Assembly: GCF_014863355.1 (NCBI RefSeq) | Contig: NZ_JACZEP010000001.1 | Span: 558,001 to 622,000, forward strand | Direction: 5' to 3' | Source: Aminobacter carboxidus | Lineage (GTDB): Bacteria > Pseudomonadota > Alphaproteobacteria > Rhizobiales > Rhizobiaceae | Length of the DNA: 64,000 nucleotides | Shown here: positions 52,911 to 63,081 of the stretch, piece after piece | Position numbering within the stretch: the stretch's first letter is position 1 | Layout of the letters: each line of letters begins with the position of its first letter | Program-made: the position numbers and the translations under genes | The notes under the pieces: generated by a model | What the model saw: the letters and a program-made list of their open reading frames with translations, nothing else | What the model was told of the DNA's origin: nothing | The model's database searches: none

Positions 52911-53929
52911 GCCGGCTTCGCCTCGATGTCTGAAAGTTGCCGCGCCAGCTTCAGTGCGGCGATCAGGCTGTCGGGCCGGGCGATGCCCTTGCCGGCGATG
53001 TCGAATGCGGTGCCGTGGTCGGGCGAGGTTCGCACGAAGGGTAGGCCGAGCGTGACGTTGACCGTCTCGTCAAAGGCGAGTGCCTTGGCCGGGATCAGTG
53101 CCTGGTCGTGATACATGCAGATGGCTGCGTCGTAGCCGGCACGCGCCCGGGCGTGGAACATGGTGTCGGCGGGCAGGGGGCCGAAAGCCTCGATGCCTTC
53201 CGCCTTGAGCGCCTCGACGGCAGGGCGGATGACGCGTTCATCCTCTTGGCCCATGGCTCCGCCTTCGCCGGCATGCGGATTGAGGCCAGAGACGGCTATG
53301 CGCGGCTTCACAATGCCGAAGCGGGTGCGCAGGTCATGCGCCGTAATGCGTACGGTCTCAACGATGGCTGCTGTCGTCAGCGCCTTCGGCACCTCTGATA
53401 GCGCAATGTGAATAGTAACCGGCACGGCGCGCAACTCAGGCCCGGCCAGCATCATCACTGGTACAGTGTCGACGCCGGTCCTGGCGGTCGCCAGATGGGC
53501 GAGATATTCGGTGTGGCCGGGAAAGCGGAAGCCGGCGTCGTAGAGCGGCTTCTTGGCAATCGGGCAGGTGACGACGGCTGCCGCACGACCTTCGAATGTG
53601 TCGGCCACGGCGCGATCGATGGCCTCGATGATGCCGGCGGCGTTGCGCTTGTCAGGCTGGCCCGGCGTGTTGACAAGCACTGCTGCCAACGGAACCACCG
53701 GGAGGGCATTTGCGAATGCGGCCGCTACACCAGTGGGATCGGTCTCGACGATGGCTATGTCGACACCCAGGGCGCGCACGCGCGCGGCAATCAGCTTCGG
53801 GTCGGCGAGCAAATAGAAGGGCGGCACGCCGGCCGCGTCGCGCTGCCGCCAGGCGGCGACAGCGATTTCGGGGCCAATGCCTGATGGATCGCCTGACGTC
53901 AGCGCCAGAGGCAGCCTATGGGCAGCCAC
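52907..53929 (-). CDS. pdxA: 4-hydroxythreonine-4-phosphate dehydrogenase
   Basis: A 340-residue PdxA. N-terminal [12 protein letters not shown], metal ligands in [21 protein letters not shown] and [10 protein letters not shown]. It oxidises 4-phosphohydroxy-threonine in the pyridoxal phosphate pathway. Three bases downstream of the SurA-like gene and overlapping ksgA, so part of one operon. Confidence 0.96.
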   Translation of the reverse strand: MAAHRLPLALTSGDPSGIGPEIAVAAWRQRDAAGVPPFYLLADPKLIAARVRALGVDIAIVETDPTGVAAAFANALPVVPLAAVLVNTPGQPDKRNAAGIIEAIDRAVADTFEGRAAAVVTCPIAKKPLYDAGFRFPGHTEYLAHLATARTGVDTVPVMMLAGPELRAVPVTIHIALSEVPKALTTAAIVETVRITAHDLRTRFGIVKPRIAVSGLNPHAGEGGAMGQEDERVIRPAVEALKAEGIEAFGPLPADTMFHARARAGYDAAICMYHDQALIPAKALAFDETVNVTLGLPFVRTSPDHGTAFDIAGKGIARPDSLIAALKLARQLSDIEAKPA

Positions 53930-53932
53930 GGC

Positions 53933-54868
53933 CTAGCGGGTGACGATGCGAGCCTTGGCCCGCAGCTCTTCGATGTACTTCTTGTTGAGCTCTTCGGCCT
54001 TTGCGTCGCCCTGCTTGCCTGCACCCTCGGCCTGGAAGACCATCTGGGCGACCTTGTCGTCGGAGACTTCGCGCGAGCTGCAGACGCCGATGAACTCGAC
54101 GCCACGATCGGTTTCGCGCACTGGTGTCGCGCCTCCGACCTTGAGCTTCTTGATCTCGTCTGCCCATTCGGGCGGCAACTGCGGGGCGATGACCCGGCCA
54201 AGGTCGCGGACGGTGACGTCGAGCAGTCCCTTGGCAAATTCACGCGTCTGTTCGCAGCCATTGAAGCGGCCGCGCATGGCATCTGCCTCGCGCTTGCGCT
54301 TGCCGATCGTCCCACGCTCGGAGGCGGGGACAACGAAGATCACCTGCTGCAGCATGTATTCGGTGGCGCTCGGCTTGGCGCCGCCCTGCTGGAGCATGCG
54401 GCGTACGGCGTCCTGCTCGGACGACATGCCACCACCGCCGTCAGCCGAGCGGAAGCGGGCACCGAGCGCCTGGTTCCAGCCCATCTGGGCGCGGATGTAG
54501 TCCTTGAAGTGGCTTGAGGTCACGCCGGCCTGGCCCAGGATCTGGTCCATCTGCGCGGGCTTGAGCTTGTTGGAACCGGCGAAGCGCGCATAGGCGTCAT
54601 CGACCTGCTTGTCCGAGATGCGGATGTTGAGCCGCTTCATCTCGGCGACGCGCAGTGTCTGCTCAATCATTTCCTGGCCGGCATCGCCTTTGCGCTTCTG
54701 CAGCTTGAGGAAAGCCGCACGGCGCTGGATGTCGAAGCTGGTAATCGGCACATCGTTGACGATGTACTTGATTTCACTGGCCTGGGCCGGAGGCGCGTAG
54801 GCGGTGATCGAAAGCGACGTCGCCGCCACGAGCAGGGCCAGACCTGCTGAAAAGAGGTGCTTGCGCAT
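53933..54868 (-). CDS. SurA-like periplasmic chaperone/peptidyl-prolyl isomerase
   Basis: A 311-residue exported protein: signal peptide to about residue 30 (cleavage after PAQA), SurA N-terminal domain (SEIKYIVNDVPITSFDIQRRAAFLKLQ...) and a parvulin-like C-terminal region (YMLQQVIFVVPAS...LGRVIAPQLPPEWADEIKKLKVGGATPVRETDRGVEFIGVCSS). SurA helps outer-membrane proteins fold. It sits directly after lptD, whose barrel needs such a chaperone. The parvulin part is shorter than the double domain of E. coli SurA (428 residues). Confidence 0.9.
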   Translation of the reverse strand: MRKHLFSAGLALLVAATSLSITAYAPPAQASEIKYIVNDVPITSFDIQRRAAFLKLQKRKGDAGQEMIEQTLRVAEMKRLNIRISDKQVDDAYARFAGSNKLKPAQMDQILGQAGVTSSHFKDYIRAQMGWNQALGARFRSADGGGGMSSEQDAVRRMLQQGGAKPSATEYMLQQVIFVVPASERGTIGKRKREADAMRGRFNGCEQTREFAKGLLDVTVRDLGRVIAPQLPPEWADEIKKLKVGGATPVRETDRGVEFIGVCSSREVSDDKVAQMVFQAEGAGKQGDAKAEELNKKYIEELRAKARIVTR

Positions 54869-54986
54869 TGCTATAAGTCCCGTTCAAACCCCAGATCCGG
54901 ACATTGCCCGGATACGTGCCCCGTCATTGGCCGCGCTATGCGGCAAAACGATGTCAGGCCGCCCCCGCCGCCATTCTGTCGCTGCC

Positions 54987-57362
54987 TTAGAAGGCGCTCG
55001 TCGCGTTGCCGAAGTCGCCGATCGTGCGGAACGAGATGTTGAAGCCGACGGTGCGCGAGACATCGTCCGGCTTATTGTGATCGCGGCTTTCGGAATAGGA
55101 CATCATGTAGGTGAAGCACTCGTCGTCATAGGCGAAGCCGAGGCCATTCTTGACGAGCAGATCACCCTTGATGTCGTAGGTGCCCGAGCCGAACACGCGC
55201 CATTCGTCGTTGAAACGGGCGGTGGCGCCGAGGGTCACTTCGTGGCGGTCGTCGGCAAAGCCGTAGAGCGGCTGCGCCTGGATGTAGGCGTAGCGCGCCG
55301 ACACGGCGAGCGGACGCGCATCGAGGCCAACCTTCATCTCGGCGCGGCGAACATCGAAGGTGCGCTCGTCGAAACGGCCGCTGACCGAGGCCGAGAAGCC
55401 GTTCGGGCTGGCGACGCCGGCCAGAGCGACGTAGTCGGACTTGTCGGTCTCGAGGCCGGAATAGGCGCCGGCATTGACGAGATCGGGTGCGGCGAACGAG
55501 TTGTCGCCGGCAATGTGATACGACTGGCCGACAAGCGCGTTGGTAGTCCAGCCATTGTTGAAGCTGCCGGAATAGCGCAGACCGAGATTGGCCCGGGTGC
55601 CGCCTTCCATGCGATCGTAGCCGGAGAACTTGTCGCGCTCGAACAGCGAGGCGGCGTCGAAGACGAAGCTCTGGGCGTCTTCGTTGGGAATGCCAAGGGC
55701 ATTGATGTGGCTCTCGCTCGGGCGGGCAAAGATCTGGGCCATCGGCTCAAGCACATGGGTCGAGCTGGTCGACGAGAACAGCACTGGCCAGCGCAGCTCC
55801 AGGCCAAGGGTGGCCATGTAGCGGAACAGCGACGAGCGCACGTCGTCGGCAACGTTGATCCGCGGATCGGCGGCCATGGTGTTGATGGCAGCAAGCGATG
55901 CTGCCGACGCATCGACGTAGCTGCCGTCGGCGCGGAAGGCGAGCATCGGCGTGACGAGCAGGCCGCCATCGGTGATGATGGTCCGCTTCCACTCGGCTTC
56001 GGCGGTGATGCGGCTCGAAGTGCCTTCGATGCCGTGGATCGTTGGTCCGTTCGGCGCTGTCAGTCCCGCGTCGAGGTCCGAACGCTGAATGACACGTGCG
56101 TTGAGGTCGAACGACAGCTCGCCTCCGGCCACCGGCGTATCAGGGATATAGGCATAGTCCAGCGACGGCAGCACCCAGGGCTGCTTGTCTGCGCGCGCAT
56201 TCGGATCGCTGTCGAGCGCCTCTTCCTGGACCTGGAAGCGCATGGCGCGCAGGTCGAAGTAGTTGCGATCGTTCAGGCCGGTCAGATAGACTTCCGAGCG
56301 GTGCGTGCTGCCTGAGAAGCCGTCGATGCCATAGGTGCGCGAAAAGTTCTTGTCGGTCTGGGCAAGGATGTTCCAGCCGAAGGCCCAGCGCGGATTGAGG
56401 TCGAAATGACCCTTCGTGCCGACCATGCCGCGCAGCTTGTTCTCGTCGCCGGCCGGACCGCGATCGACCGTATTGAGGTCGAACTTGTCCGGGTTCATCT
56501 GGTAGATGCCGGCCATTTTCAGGCTATATTGGCCATTGTTGAAGCGCTGGCGCCATTCGGCCTCGCCGAGGAAACCCTGGCGGGTGTAGCCGGTGCCCTT
56601 GATTGTAAGGTCGTAGGTCGGCGAAAGCGCGAAATAGTAGGGGATCGAAACGCCGACGCCGAGCTCGCTCTTGTAGCTGACGCCAGGCATCAGGAAGCCG
56701 CTCTTGCGCTTGACCGTGGGGTCGGCAATCTCGAAGGCTGGCAGGAAGGCGATCGGGAAGCCGAAGAACTCGAAATTCGAGTTTTCGAAGCGCACTGTCT
56801 TCTTCTGGCCGTTCCAGATGATCTTCTGTGCCTTGACGCGCCAGATCGGCGCCTTGTCGGGCTTTTGCTCGCAAGGTTCGCAGGCCGTGTAGACGCCGTT
56901 GTTGAACGTCGTCAGGAAGCCGCCTTCGCGCTTGGCGCTTTCGGCGGCGAAATAGGTCTTGTCGACGGTCTCGATGCGCAGCGTGTTGACGAAGCCATCA
57001 GCGAAGTCGTCGGTGATGTCGATCTCCTGCGAGAAGATCTTGGTACCGTCCGAATTGACGACCTCGACATTGCCGCTGGCCACCAGACGCGAAGTCTTGC
57101 GATCATAGGTGACGCGCTGGGCAACGAGGCGGTTGCCAGCATAGTCGATCTGAACGCCGCCGACCGCAGTCACGGTGCTGGCGTCGTTGTCATAAACGAG
57201 CGTGTCCGCCTCGAGCAGCATCTGCGAGCCTTCGGGCACGCTGGGTGCGAGGTCGGCGACAGTCTGTGCGATAGCAGGTGCGGACGGCAACGCGACCGAA
57301 AACAGGCACGCGAGCGCAGTCGCACCCAAAAGGCCTGCCATATGGGCCCTGCGGTTGGCCAT
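54987..57362 (-). CDS. lptD: LPS-assembly protein LptD
   Basis: A 791-residue outer-membrane protein: signal peptide (cleavage after APAIAQ), OstA/LptA-like periplasmic domain (about 35-200) and a C-terminal 26-strand barrel type domain ending in AF. It inserts LPS into the outer leaflet with LptE. Mature LptD of E. coli has four Cys; here I count three: C161 and C164 in YTACEPCEQ and one near the C-terminus (DDECFTYM). ATG 57362 has GAGGGGC upstream; a GTG at 57374 is an alternative. It follows lptG after 12 bases. Confidence 0.95.
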   Translation of the reverse strand: MANRRAHMAGLLGATALACLFSVALPSAPAIAQTVADLAPSVPEGSQMLLEADTLVYDNDASTVTAVGGVQIDYAGNRLVAQRVTYDRKTSRLVASGNVEVVNSDGTKIFSQEIDITDDFADGFVNTLRIETVDKTYFAAESAKREGGFLTTFNNGVYTACEPCEQKPDKAPIWRVKAQKIIWNGQKKTVRFENSNFEFFGFPIAFLPAFEIADPTVKRKSGFLMPGVSYKSELGVGVSIPYYFALSPTYDLTIKGTGYTRQGFLGEAEWRQRFNNGQYSLKMAGIYQMNPDKFDLNTVDRGPAGDENKLRGMVGTKGHFDLNPRWAFGWNILAQTDKNFSRTYGIDGFSGSTHRSEVYLTGLNDRNYFDLRAMRFQVQEEALDSDPNARADKQPWVLPSLDYAYIPDTPVAGGELSFDLNARVIQRSDLDAGLTAPNGPTIHGIEGTSSRITAEAEWKRTIITDGGLLVTPMLAFRADGSYVDASAASLAAINTMAADPRINVADDVRSSLFRYMATLGLELRWPVLFSSTSSTHVLEPMAQIFARPSESHINALGIPNEDAQSFVFDAASLFERDKFSGYDRMEGGTRANLGLRYSGSFNNGWTTNALVGQSYHIAGDNSFAAPDLVNAGAYSGLETDKSDYVALAGVASPNGFSASVSGRFDERTFDVRRAEMKVGLDARPLAVSARYAYIQAQPLYGFADDRHEVTLGATARFNDEWRVFGSGTYDIKGDLLVKNGLGFAYDDECFTYMMSYSESRDHNKPDDVSRTVGFNISFRTIGDFGNATSAF

Positions 57363-57374
57363 TGCGCCCCTCAC

Positions 57375-58463
57375 CTAACCGTCCTCTTTGTAGAGCAGGA
57401 AAGTCACCCCGAAAAACATTGCGACCACTACTGGAAACCATGCCGCAATATAAGTCGGCACGAATCCCGCATTGCCAAATGCTTTGACCAGAACCGAAAC
57501 GACATAAAGCAGAAAGCCGGCGACGACGCCACCCAAAATCATCGTTGCAGACTGCCCCATACGTGCAAATTGCATCGACACTGTTGCAGCAATGAGAGTC
57601 ATTGCAACCAAAAGGAAGGGCAGGGCGACAAGTGAATGAAATTGCATGGCGAATGCGTTGGCCCTGAGGCCGAAAGAACGCGCCACTTCGATCTTCGAAG
57701 GCAGCTCGAAGAAGGGAATCGTTTCGGGCCGCGCCAGCCGTTCCTGAACGAATTCAGGCTTCAGGTTTGTCGGCACCTGATCGATCGGCTGCGAGGTGAA
57801 ATTCTTGCCGCCCTTCATGCTGCGGACGTTGACGAGTTCCCAGTGGCCGTCGCGCAGATAGGCGCGTTCGGCATCTTTGCGCTCGACCATGTCGCCATTG
57901 GCGTCGAAGATGAAAAACACCGCGTCCGAGAGCTCGAGCCCCTGATTGAGCACGGCCCGGGCGCCGATGATGACTTCGGTGTCGTCGGCCTTCTGGCGCA
58001 GCCAGGGTGCTGAAAACGCCGAAACCGAATTGGACTGGCGCGAGCGCAGTTCGGATTCGATGGTTTCCGAATGTGAGAAGCCGTAGGCGGCGATCGGGTT
58101 GAGGATGCCGACAGTGACCACGCCGAAAAGCAGCGCGCCGATGCAGCACGGCAGCAGGAACTGCCAGGCCGAGATGCCGGCGGCGCGCGCGATGACCAGT
58201 TCATAGCGCCGGTTGAGCGAAACCAGCGTCGCCATGGCGCTGAACAGGGCCACGAAAGGCACCGTCTGCTGCATGATCATCGGCACGCGAAGCGCTGAAA
58301 CCGTCATTGCGATCGAAAACTTGAAGCCCGGCAAACCGCCGACATTGCTCGAGAATTCGGTGACATCGATGATGAAGATCAGCGCGTAGATGCCGATGAA
58401 GAACCACGTCGTGATGACGGCGTAGCGAACGAGGAAGTAGCGGCCAAGCGTCCAGCCCATCAT
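57375..58463 (-). CDS. lptG: LPS export permease LptG
   Basis: A 362-residue permease with N-terminal and C-terminal membrane helix triplets around a periplasmic beta-jellyroll part. LptG with LptF and ATPase LptB extracts LPS from the inner membrane. The start ATG 58463 overlaps the lptF stop (ATGA). RRYELVIARAAGIS is the conserved coupling helix. Confidence 0.95.
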   Translation of the reverse strand: MMGWTLGRYFLVRYAVITTWFFIGIYALIFIIDVTEFSSNVGGLPGFKFSIAMTVSALRVPMIMQQTVPFVALFSAMATLVSLNRRYELVIARAAGISAWQFLLPCCIGALLFGVVTVGILNPIAAYGFSHSETIESELRSRQSNSVSAFSAPWLRQKADDTEVIIGARAVLNQGLELSDAVFFIFDANGDMVERKDAERAYLRDGHWELVNVRSMKGGKNFTSQPIDQVPTNLKPEFVQERLARPETIPFFELPSKIEVARSFGLRANAFAMQFHSLVALPFLLVAMTLIAATVSMQFARMGQSATMILGGVVAGFLLYVVSVLVKAFGNAGFVPTYIAAWFPVVVAMFFGVTFLLYKEDG

Positions 58464-59659
58464 GCCGCTCCCTGGCCGGAAGCGCGGCCGGTAAGGCGCT
58501 GGCGGAATGCGGCAAAGCCGTCGCGCAGCCGCGCCGCGAAGGCCGTCAAGCGATCGGCGACCGAAACCGGCAACTCCATGGTGCGGTGACCGCGGATGAA
58601 CCAGAGGGCAAACAGTGAGGCGCCGACTGGAATGGCGTAGACGACGTAGCCGATCCATGCCGCTGCTTCGGCCTTGCTGTTGGCGAAGAAGCCGAGCCAG
58701 CGGAAGAACAGCGCGATCGTCACCGTCGTCACCAGCGGATGGATGCGTGCCTCGCGGTGCGAGCGCGCATCGCCGGCGACAGCCAGCGCGATGAAGGCGA
58801 AGGCGATCGAATAGAGCCAGTCGGAGAAGCGGCGGTTGAGCTCGGCGTCGAACAGGCGCGGGTTGCGCTGGTAGAATTTGTCGTCGTGCTGCGGCTGCAT
58901 CAAATAGGACGTCGAGCGGTCTTTCGGCTGCATGGTGACTTCGTTGGCCGCAGCAGAAAACTCACTGAGATCAAAGGCATAGGAATCGAAGCTGATGACC
59001 GAGACTTCGCCGCCCGGTGCCTTGCGGTGGATGACGCCTTCGTTCATCACCAGCATCTGCTTTTTGTTGCGTTCGATGAACGAGCCGTCCTTGGCGTAAT
59101 AGACGAGATCGATATTGGGCTCACGCGAATCGGCAACGAAGATGCCGCCAAGTCCGCCATTGGGAAGACGCTCGCCGACCTGCACGAACAGGCCATCATC
59201 GACCTTGCGGAACGTGCCTTCCTGGATGATCAGCGACAAAAGATCGGCGCGCGACGTGGCAATCAGCTCGCGGTTACGCTGGCGCGCCATCGGGTTGGCG
59301 ACGTTGTCGACGATGAAGGAGAACATCGCGGCGCACACCGCGAGGATGAGAATCGGCCGGATGACGGTGAGTCGCGAGGCGCCCGCGGCGTTGAGGATCA
59401 CCAATTCGGAATCGCTGTTCATCGTGCTCAGCGTCAACGCCGCGGCGATGATGACGGCGAAGGGAACGACGATGGGAATGACGGTCGGCAGGATCAGGGC
59501 CGCGACCTCGAAGAAGGTCAGCGCCGATTGGCCGCTGTCGGTGACAAGGTCGATGCGTCCGAGCACCTGGGTGGTCCAGACGATCGCCAATGTCCACGTC
59601 AATGCCGCGATGAAAACCGCGAACGCACGACGCAGAATGTAGCGCTCAACAACCTTCAT
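58460..59659 (-). CDS. lptF: LPS export permease LptF
   Basis: A 399-residue permease of the YjgP/YjgQ family, similar in layout to LptG (MKVVERYILRRAFAVFIAALTWTLAIVWTTQVL; coupling helix SDSELVILNAAGASRL). First gene of the minus-strand operon lptF-lptG-lptD-surA-pdxA-ksgA. ATG 59659 begins the conserved helix; the upstream open frame is not conserved. Confidence 0.95.
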   Translation of the reverse strand: MKVVERYILRRAFAVFIAALTWTLAIVWTTQVLGRIDLVTDSGQSALTFFEVAALILPTVIPIVVPFAVIIAAALTLSTMNSDSELVILNAAGASRLTVIRPILILAVCAAMFSFIVDNVANPMARQRNRELIATSRADLLSLIIQEGTFRKVDDGLFVQVGERLPNGGLGGIFVADSREPNIDLVYYAKDGSFIERNKKQMLVMNEGVIHRKAPGGEVSVISFDSYAFDLSEFSAAANEVTMQPKDRSTSYLMQPQHDDKFYQRNPRLFDAELNRRFSDWLYSIAFAFIALAVAGDARSHREARIHPLVTTVTIALFFRWLGFFANSKAEAAAWIGYVVYAIPVGASLFALWFIRGHRTMELPVSVADRLTAFAARLRDGFAAFRQRLTGRASGQGAA

Positions 59660-59963
59660 CGATGACCAGGATTCCGTGTTTCCGACTTGGCCGGCCGACA
59701 GGATGTCGCGTGGCCGGTGGGTGTCTAAGGTATAGTCCAAGGCAAGCCGGCACAACTGCCCGTCACGCCGCCAACACTGTCTCCCGCGCTCCGGAGTCTG
59801 GTCGCTAATGGCTAAGAAACGTCGAACAGAGGTGGTTAACGCAAGGTTTCCCGTAGCTTTTCAGCTTTAGCCATAATGCGCCAAGATGACGGGAGGCTTG
59901 CCAAACTTGTGAAAACGACGAAATGTCGCGCACCATCTGAACGGGATCCGAAAGCAGGATATC
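59660..59963. other. Divergent intergenic region lptF/pepA
   Basis: A 304-base gap with both promoters. It contains lower-GC stretches around 59810-59900, but I cannot assign boxes. No gene or obvious repeat is seen. Confidence 0.45.
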
Positions 59964-61460
59964 ATGACTTCTAAGCCGTCGATCAGTTTCGCCAAGCCGG
60001 GCACGCCGAAAAAGGGCAGCGTCGTTGTCTTCTCCGCCGACGATGGCGGGCTGAGCGATGTTGCACGTGCCAACGATCCGGCCAAGGCGCTCGATCGGGC
60101 TTTCCCCGTTGCCGACTTCAACAGCAAGTTTGGCGGCGTCGTCGAGGTGCTGGCGCCGGAAGGCACAGCGGTCGACCGGCTTGTCGCCATCGGAGTCGGC
60201 AAGACCTCGGGGCTCGACGAATATGCCTGGCTGAAGCTCGGCGGGGTGGTTGCGGCACAGTTGCGCAAGGCAGCCGAAGTGGCGGTGATCCTCGACATTA
60301 CCGGCCTGAAAGTTGATGGCGCGGCGGCCGCCGGCGTTGCCGCCGGCATCCTGCTCAGGAGCTACAACTTCGACAAGTACAAGACCAAGAAGGACAATGG
60401 CGACGGCAAGGTCGACGACAAGAAGTCGGTCAAGGTCACCATCCATTGTGCCGATCCGGCGGCGGCAAAGAAGGCCTTTGCCGACGCCGAAGCCATCGTT
60501 GGCGGCGTCGTACTTGCCCGCGATCTCGTCAACGAGCCGGCCAATGTGCTCGGCCCTGTCGAATTCGCGGCACAGGCCAAGGAACTGGAGAAGCTCGGCG
60601 TCAAGGTCGAGATCCTGACCGAAAAGGAAATGAAAAAGCTCGGCATGGGCGCGCTGCTCGGCGTTGCCCAGGGTTCGGTGCGCCCGCCGCGCCTGGCGGT
60701 GATGCAATGGAACGGCGGCAAGGCCAAGGACAAGCCGGTGGCCTTCGTCGGCAAGGGTGTGGTCTTCGATTCGGGCGGCGTGTCGATCAAGCCGGCCGCC
60801 GGCATGGAGGACATGAAGGGTGACATGGGCGGTGCTGCCGCCGTCACCGGGTTGATGCACACACTAGCCGCGCGCAAAGCCAAGGCGAACGTGGTCGGCA
60901 TCATCGGCCTGGTCGAAAACATGGTCGACGGCAACGCCCAGCGTCCGGGCGACATCGTCACCTCGATGTCGGGCCAGACCATCGAAGTGCTGAACACTGA
61001 CGCCGAAGGCCGTCTCGTGCTGGCCGACGCGCTCTGGTACTGCAACCAGCGCTTCGAGCCGAAGTTCATGGTCAATCTGGCGACACTGACTGGCGCGATC
61101 ATGGTGGCGCTCGGCCAGAGTCATGCCGGCCTGTTTTCCAACAATGACGAACTCGCCGAGCGCCTGACGTCGTCGGGTACGGCAACCCAGGAGAAGCTGT
61201 GGCGCATGCCGCTTGGCTCGGACTACGACAAGCTGATCGATTCCAAGAACGCCGACATGAAAAACATCGGCGGCCGCTATGGCGGCTCGATCACCGCGGC
61301 ACAATTCCTGCAGCGCTTCGTCAAGGAGACTCCTTGGGCGCATCTCGACATCGCCGGCACGGCGATGGGCTCGCCGAGCAACGAGATCAACCAGTCATGG
61401 GGCTCGGGCTATGGCGTGCGCCTGCTTGATAGGCTGGTGCGCGACCACTACGAGGGGTAA
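59964..61460 (+). CDS. pepA: Leucyl aminopeptidase
   Basis: A 498-residue M17 aminopeptidase. The N-terminal macro-like domain is followed by the catalytic domain with [25 protein letters not shown] and the signature [14 protein letters not shown] holding the two metal ions. Cytosolic hexamer that removes N-terminal residues; in some bacteria it also binds DNA. A gap of 153 bases separates it from holC. Confidence 0.96.
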   Translation: MTSKPSISFAKPGTPKKGSVVVFSADDGGLSDVARANDPAKALDRAFPVADFNSKFGGVVEVLAPEGTAVDRLVAIGVGKTSGLDEYAWLKLGGVVAAQLRKAAEVAVILDITGLKVDGAAAAGVAAGILLRSYNFDKYKTKKDNGDGKVDDKKSVKVTIHCADPAAAKKAFADAEAIVGGVVLARDLVNEPANVLGPVEFAAQAKELEKLGVKVEILTEKEMKKLGMGALLGVAQGSVRPPRLAVMQWNGGKAKDKPVAFVGKGVVFDSGGVSIKPAAGMEDMKGDMGGAAAVTGLMHTLAARKAKANVVGIIGLVENMVDGNAQRPGDIVTSMSGQTIEVLNTDAEGRLVLADALWYCNQRFEPKFMVNLATLTGAIMVALGQSHAGLFSNNDELAERLTSSGTATQEKLWRMPLGSDYDKLIDSKNADMKNIGGRYGGSITAAQFLQRFVKETPWAHLDIAGTAMGSPSNEINQSWGSGYGVRLLDRLVRDHYEG

Positions 61461-61613
61461 GGCTAGATAAATCCGCCCCGGCGGCCATCTGAAGCAGTTT
61501 TCTCCGCTCCTGATCTCACGGACCACGTGTCCGCTGCGCTGCGGTTCTCGAAAACCACTCCATATGGCGCGCCGGGCCGAATTTCTCCAAGCCTCCGGGA
61601 CAGCAACTGAGTT

Positions 61614-62063
61614 ATGGCCGAAGTCCTTTTTTACCATCTGACCGAATCGACGCTTGAGGATGCCTTGCCGGGCCTGCTCGAGCGCAGCCTGCAGAAAGGC
61701 TGGAAGGCTGTGGTGCAGACCGGCAGCGAAGAGCGACGCGACGCACTCGACCAGCATTTGTGGACATTCCGCGACGATTCGTTCCTGGCGCACGGCAGCG
61801 ACCGCGAAGCCCATGCCGTCGATCAGCCGGTGGTGCTGACGGTGACAGAGGGCAACCCCAACGCCGCCGAGATCCGCTTCCTTGTCGACGGCGCATCGCC
61901 GCCCGACATCGCGCCTTATCAGCGCGCCGTCTTCCTGTTCGACGGCCATGATGCGGCACAGCTGGAGGGCGCGCGCGAACACTGGAAGACGATGAAGGCC
62001 GCCGGGCACGCGGTGACCTACTGGCAGCAGACGCCCGACCGGCGCTGGGAGCGCAAGGCCTGA
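61614..62063 (+). CDS. holC: DNA polymerase III chi subunit
   Basis: A 149-residue HolC: AEVLFYHLTESTLEDALPGLLERSLQKGWKAVVQTGSEERRDALDQHLWTFRDDSFLAHG, matching alphaproteobacterial chi. Chi links the clamp loader to SSB. Usually follows pepA in alphaproteobacteria, as here. Confidence 0.92.
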   Translation: MAEVLFYHLTESTLEDALPGLLERSLQKGWKAVVQTGSEERRDALDQHLWTFRDDSFLAHGSDREAHAVDQPVVLTVTEGNPNAAEIRFLVDGASPPDIAPYQRAVFLFDGHDAAQLEGAREHWKTMKAAGHAVTYWQQTPDRRWERKA

Positions 62064-62139
62064 CCCGTTGCGCAACGGAACGACGCTGCGCACCGAAACG
62101 GCCGCCGCGCCCTGCCAAGCCTGTTGGGTCGACCGCAGG

Positions 62140-62415
62140 CTATGCCAGGGGCGCGTCGGCGGTGACGTCGATGACGCGCAATTGCGGCGCGACTTTCCCC
62201 ATGTGGCTGCGGTCGGCGCAGTCTTCGAGTTTGGCAGGACCTTCGGCCTCGACATGCCGCTGGAACGGGAAGTTGCCGGCAATGGCCGGCCCGGCCTTTC
62301 CGGCATGGCGCAAAAGCCGTAGTAGGGGAGCGTCGTCCGTCAAGGGCGGTTGCTGTTTCCGGCCCGACTTCCAGGCGACATAGACTTCCAAGCGGCACAG
62401 ACTTCCAAGCGACAT
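62140..62415 (-). CDS. Possible small gene antisense to the holC-downstream spacer
   Basis: A 91-codon minus-strand frame within an otherwise empty spacer. Codons from about residue 45 onward have strong G/C third positions (ending RVIDVTADAPLA), which suggests coding; the N-terminal ~24 codons overlap the 17-bp tandem repeats and look non-coding, so the true start may be TTG 62343 (67 residues). No family recognised. A remnant of a longer gene is possible. Confidence 0.35.
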   Translation of the reverse strand: MSLGSLCRLEVYVAWKSGRKQQPPLTDDAPLLRLLRHAGKAGPAIAGNFPFQRHVEAEGPAKLEDCADRSHMGKVAPQLRVIDVTADAPLA

Positions 62416-62434
62416 AGAGTTTCGAGCGTCATGC
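62367..62434. repeat. 17-bp tandem repeat upstream of the membrane-protein gene
   Basis: Three near-identical 17-base units at 62367-62383, 62384-62400 and 62401-62417 (core ACTTCCAAGCGACATAG) and a degenerate fourth at 62418-62434. The last unit runs into the start codon at 62431. May bind a regulator or be slippage-prone. Confidence 0.75.
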
Positions 62435-63081
62435 GGTTCCTGTTTCTGATCATCCTGCTTGCCGGCACCGGTCTCGGTATCCTCTACCCCTGGGCGGCGA
62501 CCAATTTTGCCGGTCGCGAGATCGGCACCTACCGCGCCTATGACCGGTCAGGCGGCTATCGCCCGGTCGAGGTCGCGCTGGCGTCGAGCGATGCGCCGGT
62601 GCGCGTGCTGGTGGATCTGACCACGCTGGCGCCGCCGCAGGTCAATCCGGCAAGTGCCGTGCTGACCATCACCGCCTCGACGCGCGGCCAGACCGTGCTG
62701 GCCGAGGCGCTGAATTTCTACGACACCACCCCGCGCGAGCGCAGCCCGCAGCTGCCCGACCCGGTGTTCCGCGACGATGCCGGGCTGATCCGCGAAGTCC
62801 AGCCGGGAAGCTATCGCTTCGTCATCGAGCAGGGCGATGCCGACAACATCCAGATCCAGCGCGTCGATCTCATATTGCGTTCGGGCGGCCTCGAGGTCGA
62901 CGAGCGCGCCCAGCCGATCGGGTTGTCGCTGCTGGCCGTTGGCTTCGTCGGCCTGGTGCTGTCTTTGCGCCGCAAAAAGGACAGCCGGCCCGACAATCCA
63001 AATTCCCAGGCGCCCAATTCGCAGCAGCCAAATTCTCGGCAGCCTGCGCCGCGCTGGGGCAGGGACGCCGACAAGTCATGA
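62431..63081 (+). CDS. Hypothetical membrane-anchored protein
   Basis: A 216-residue protein: N-terminal helix (MRFLFLIILLAGTGLGILYPW), periplasmic domain (about 25-170), second helix (PIGLSLLAVGFVGLVLSL) and a charged C-tail rich in Asn/Gln/Pro (NPNSQAPNSQQPNSRQP). No known family recognised. The stop overlaps rlmJ by four bases (ATGA). The 17-bp repeats lie at its start. Confidence 0.75.
   Translation: MRFLFLIILLAGTGLGILYPWAATNFAGREIGTYRAYDRSGGYRPVEVALASSDAPVRVLVDLTTLAPPQVNPASAVLTITASTRGQTVLAEALNFYDTTPRERSPQLPDPVFRDDAGLIREVQPGSYRFVIEQGDADNIQIQRVDLILRSGGLEVDERAQPIGLSLLAVGFVGLVLSLRRKKDSRPDNPNSQAPNSQQPNSRQPAPRWGRDADKS

Noticed and set aside
54804-57635. Long plus-strand frames antisense to lptD and lptG
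   Set aside because: Their translations are rich in Arg, Ala, Asp and His without motifs, and they lie over confidently identified lptD/lptG/surA genes.
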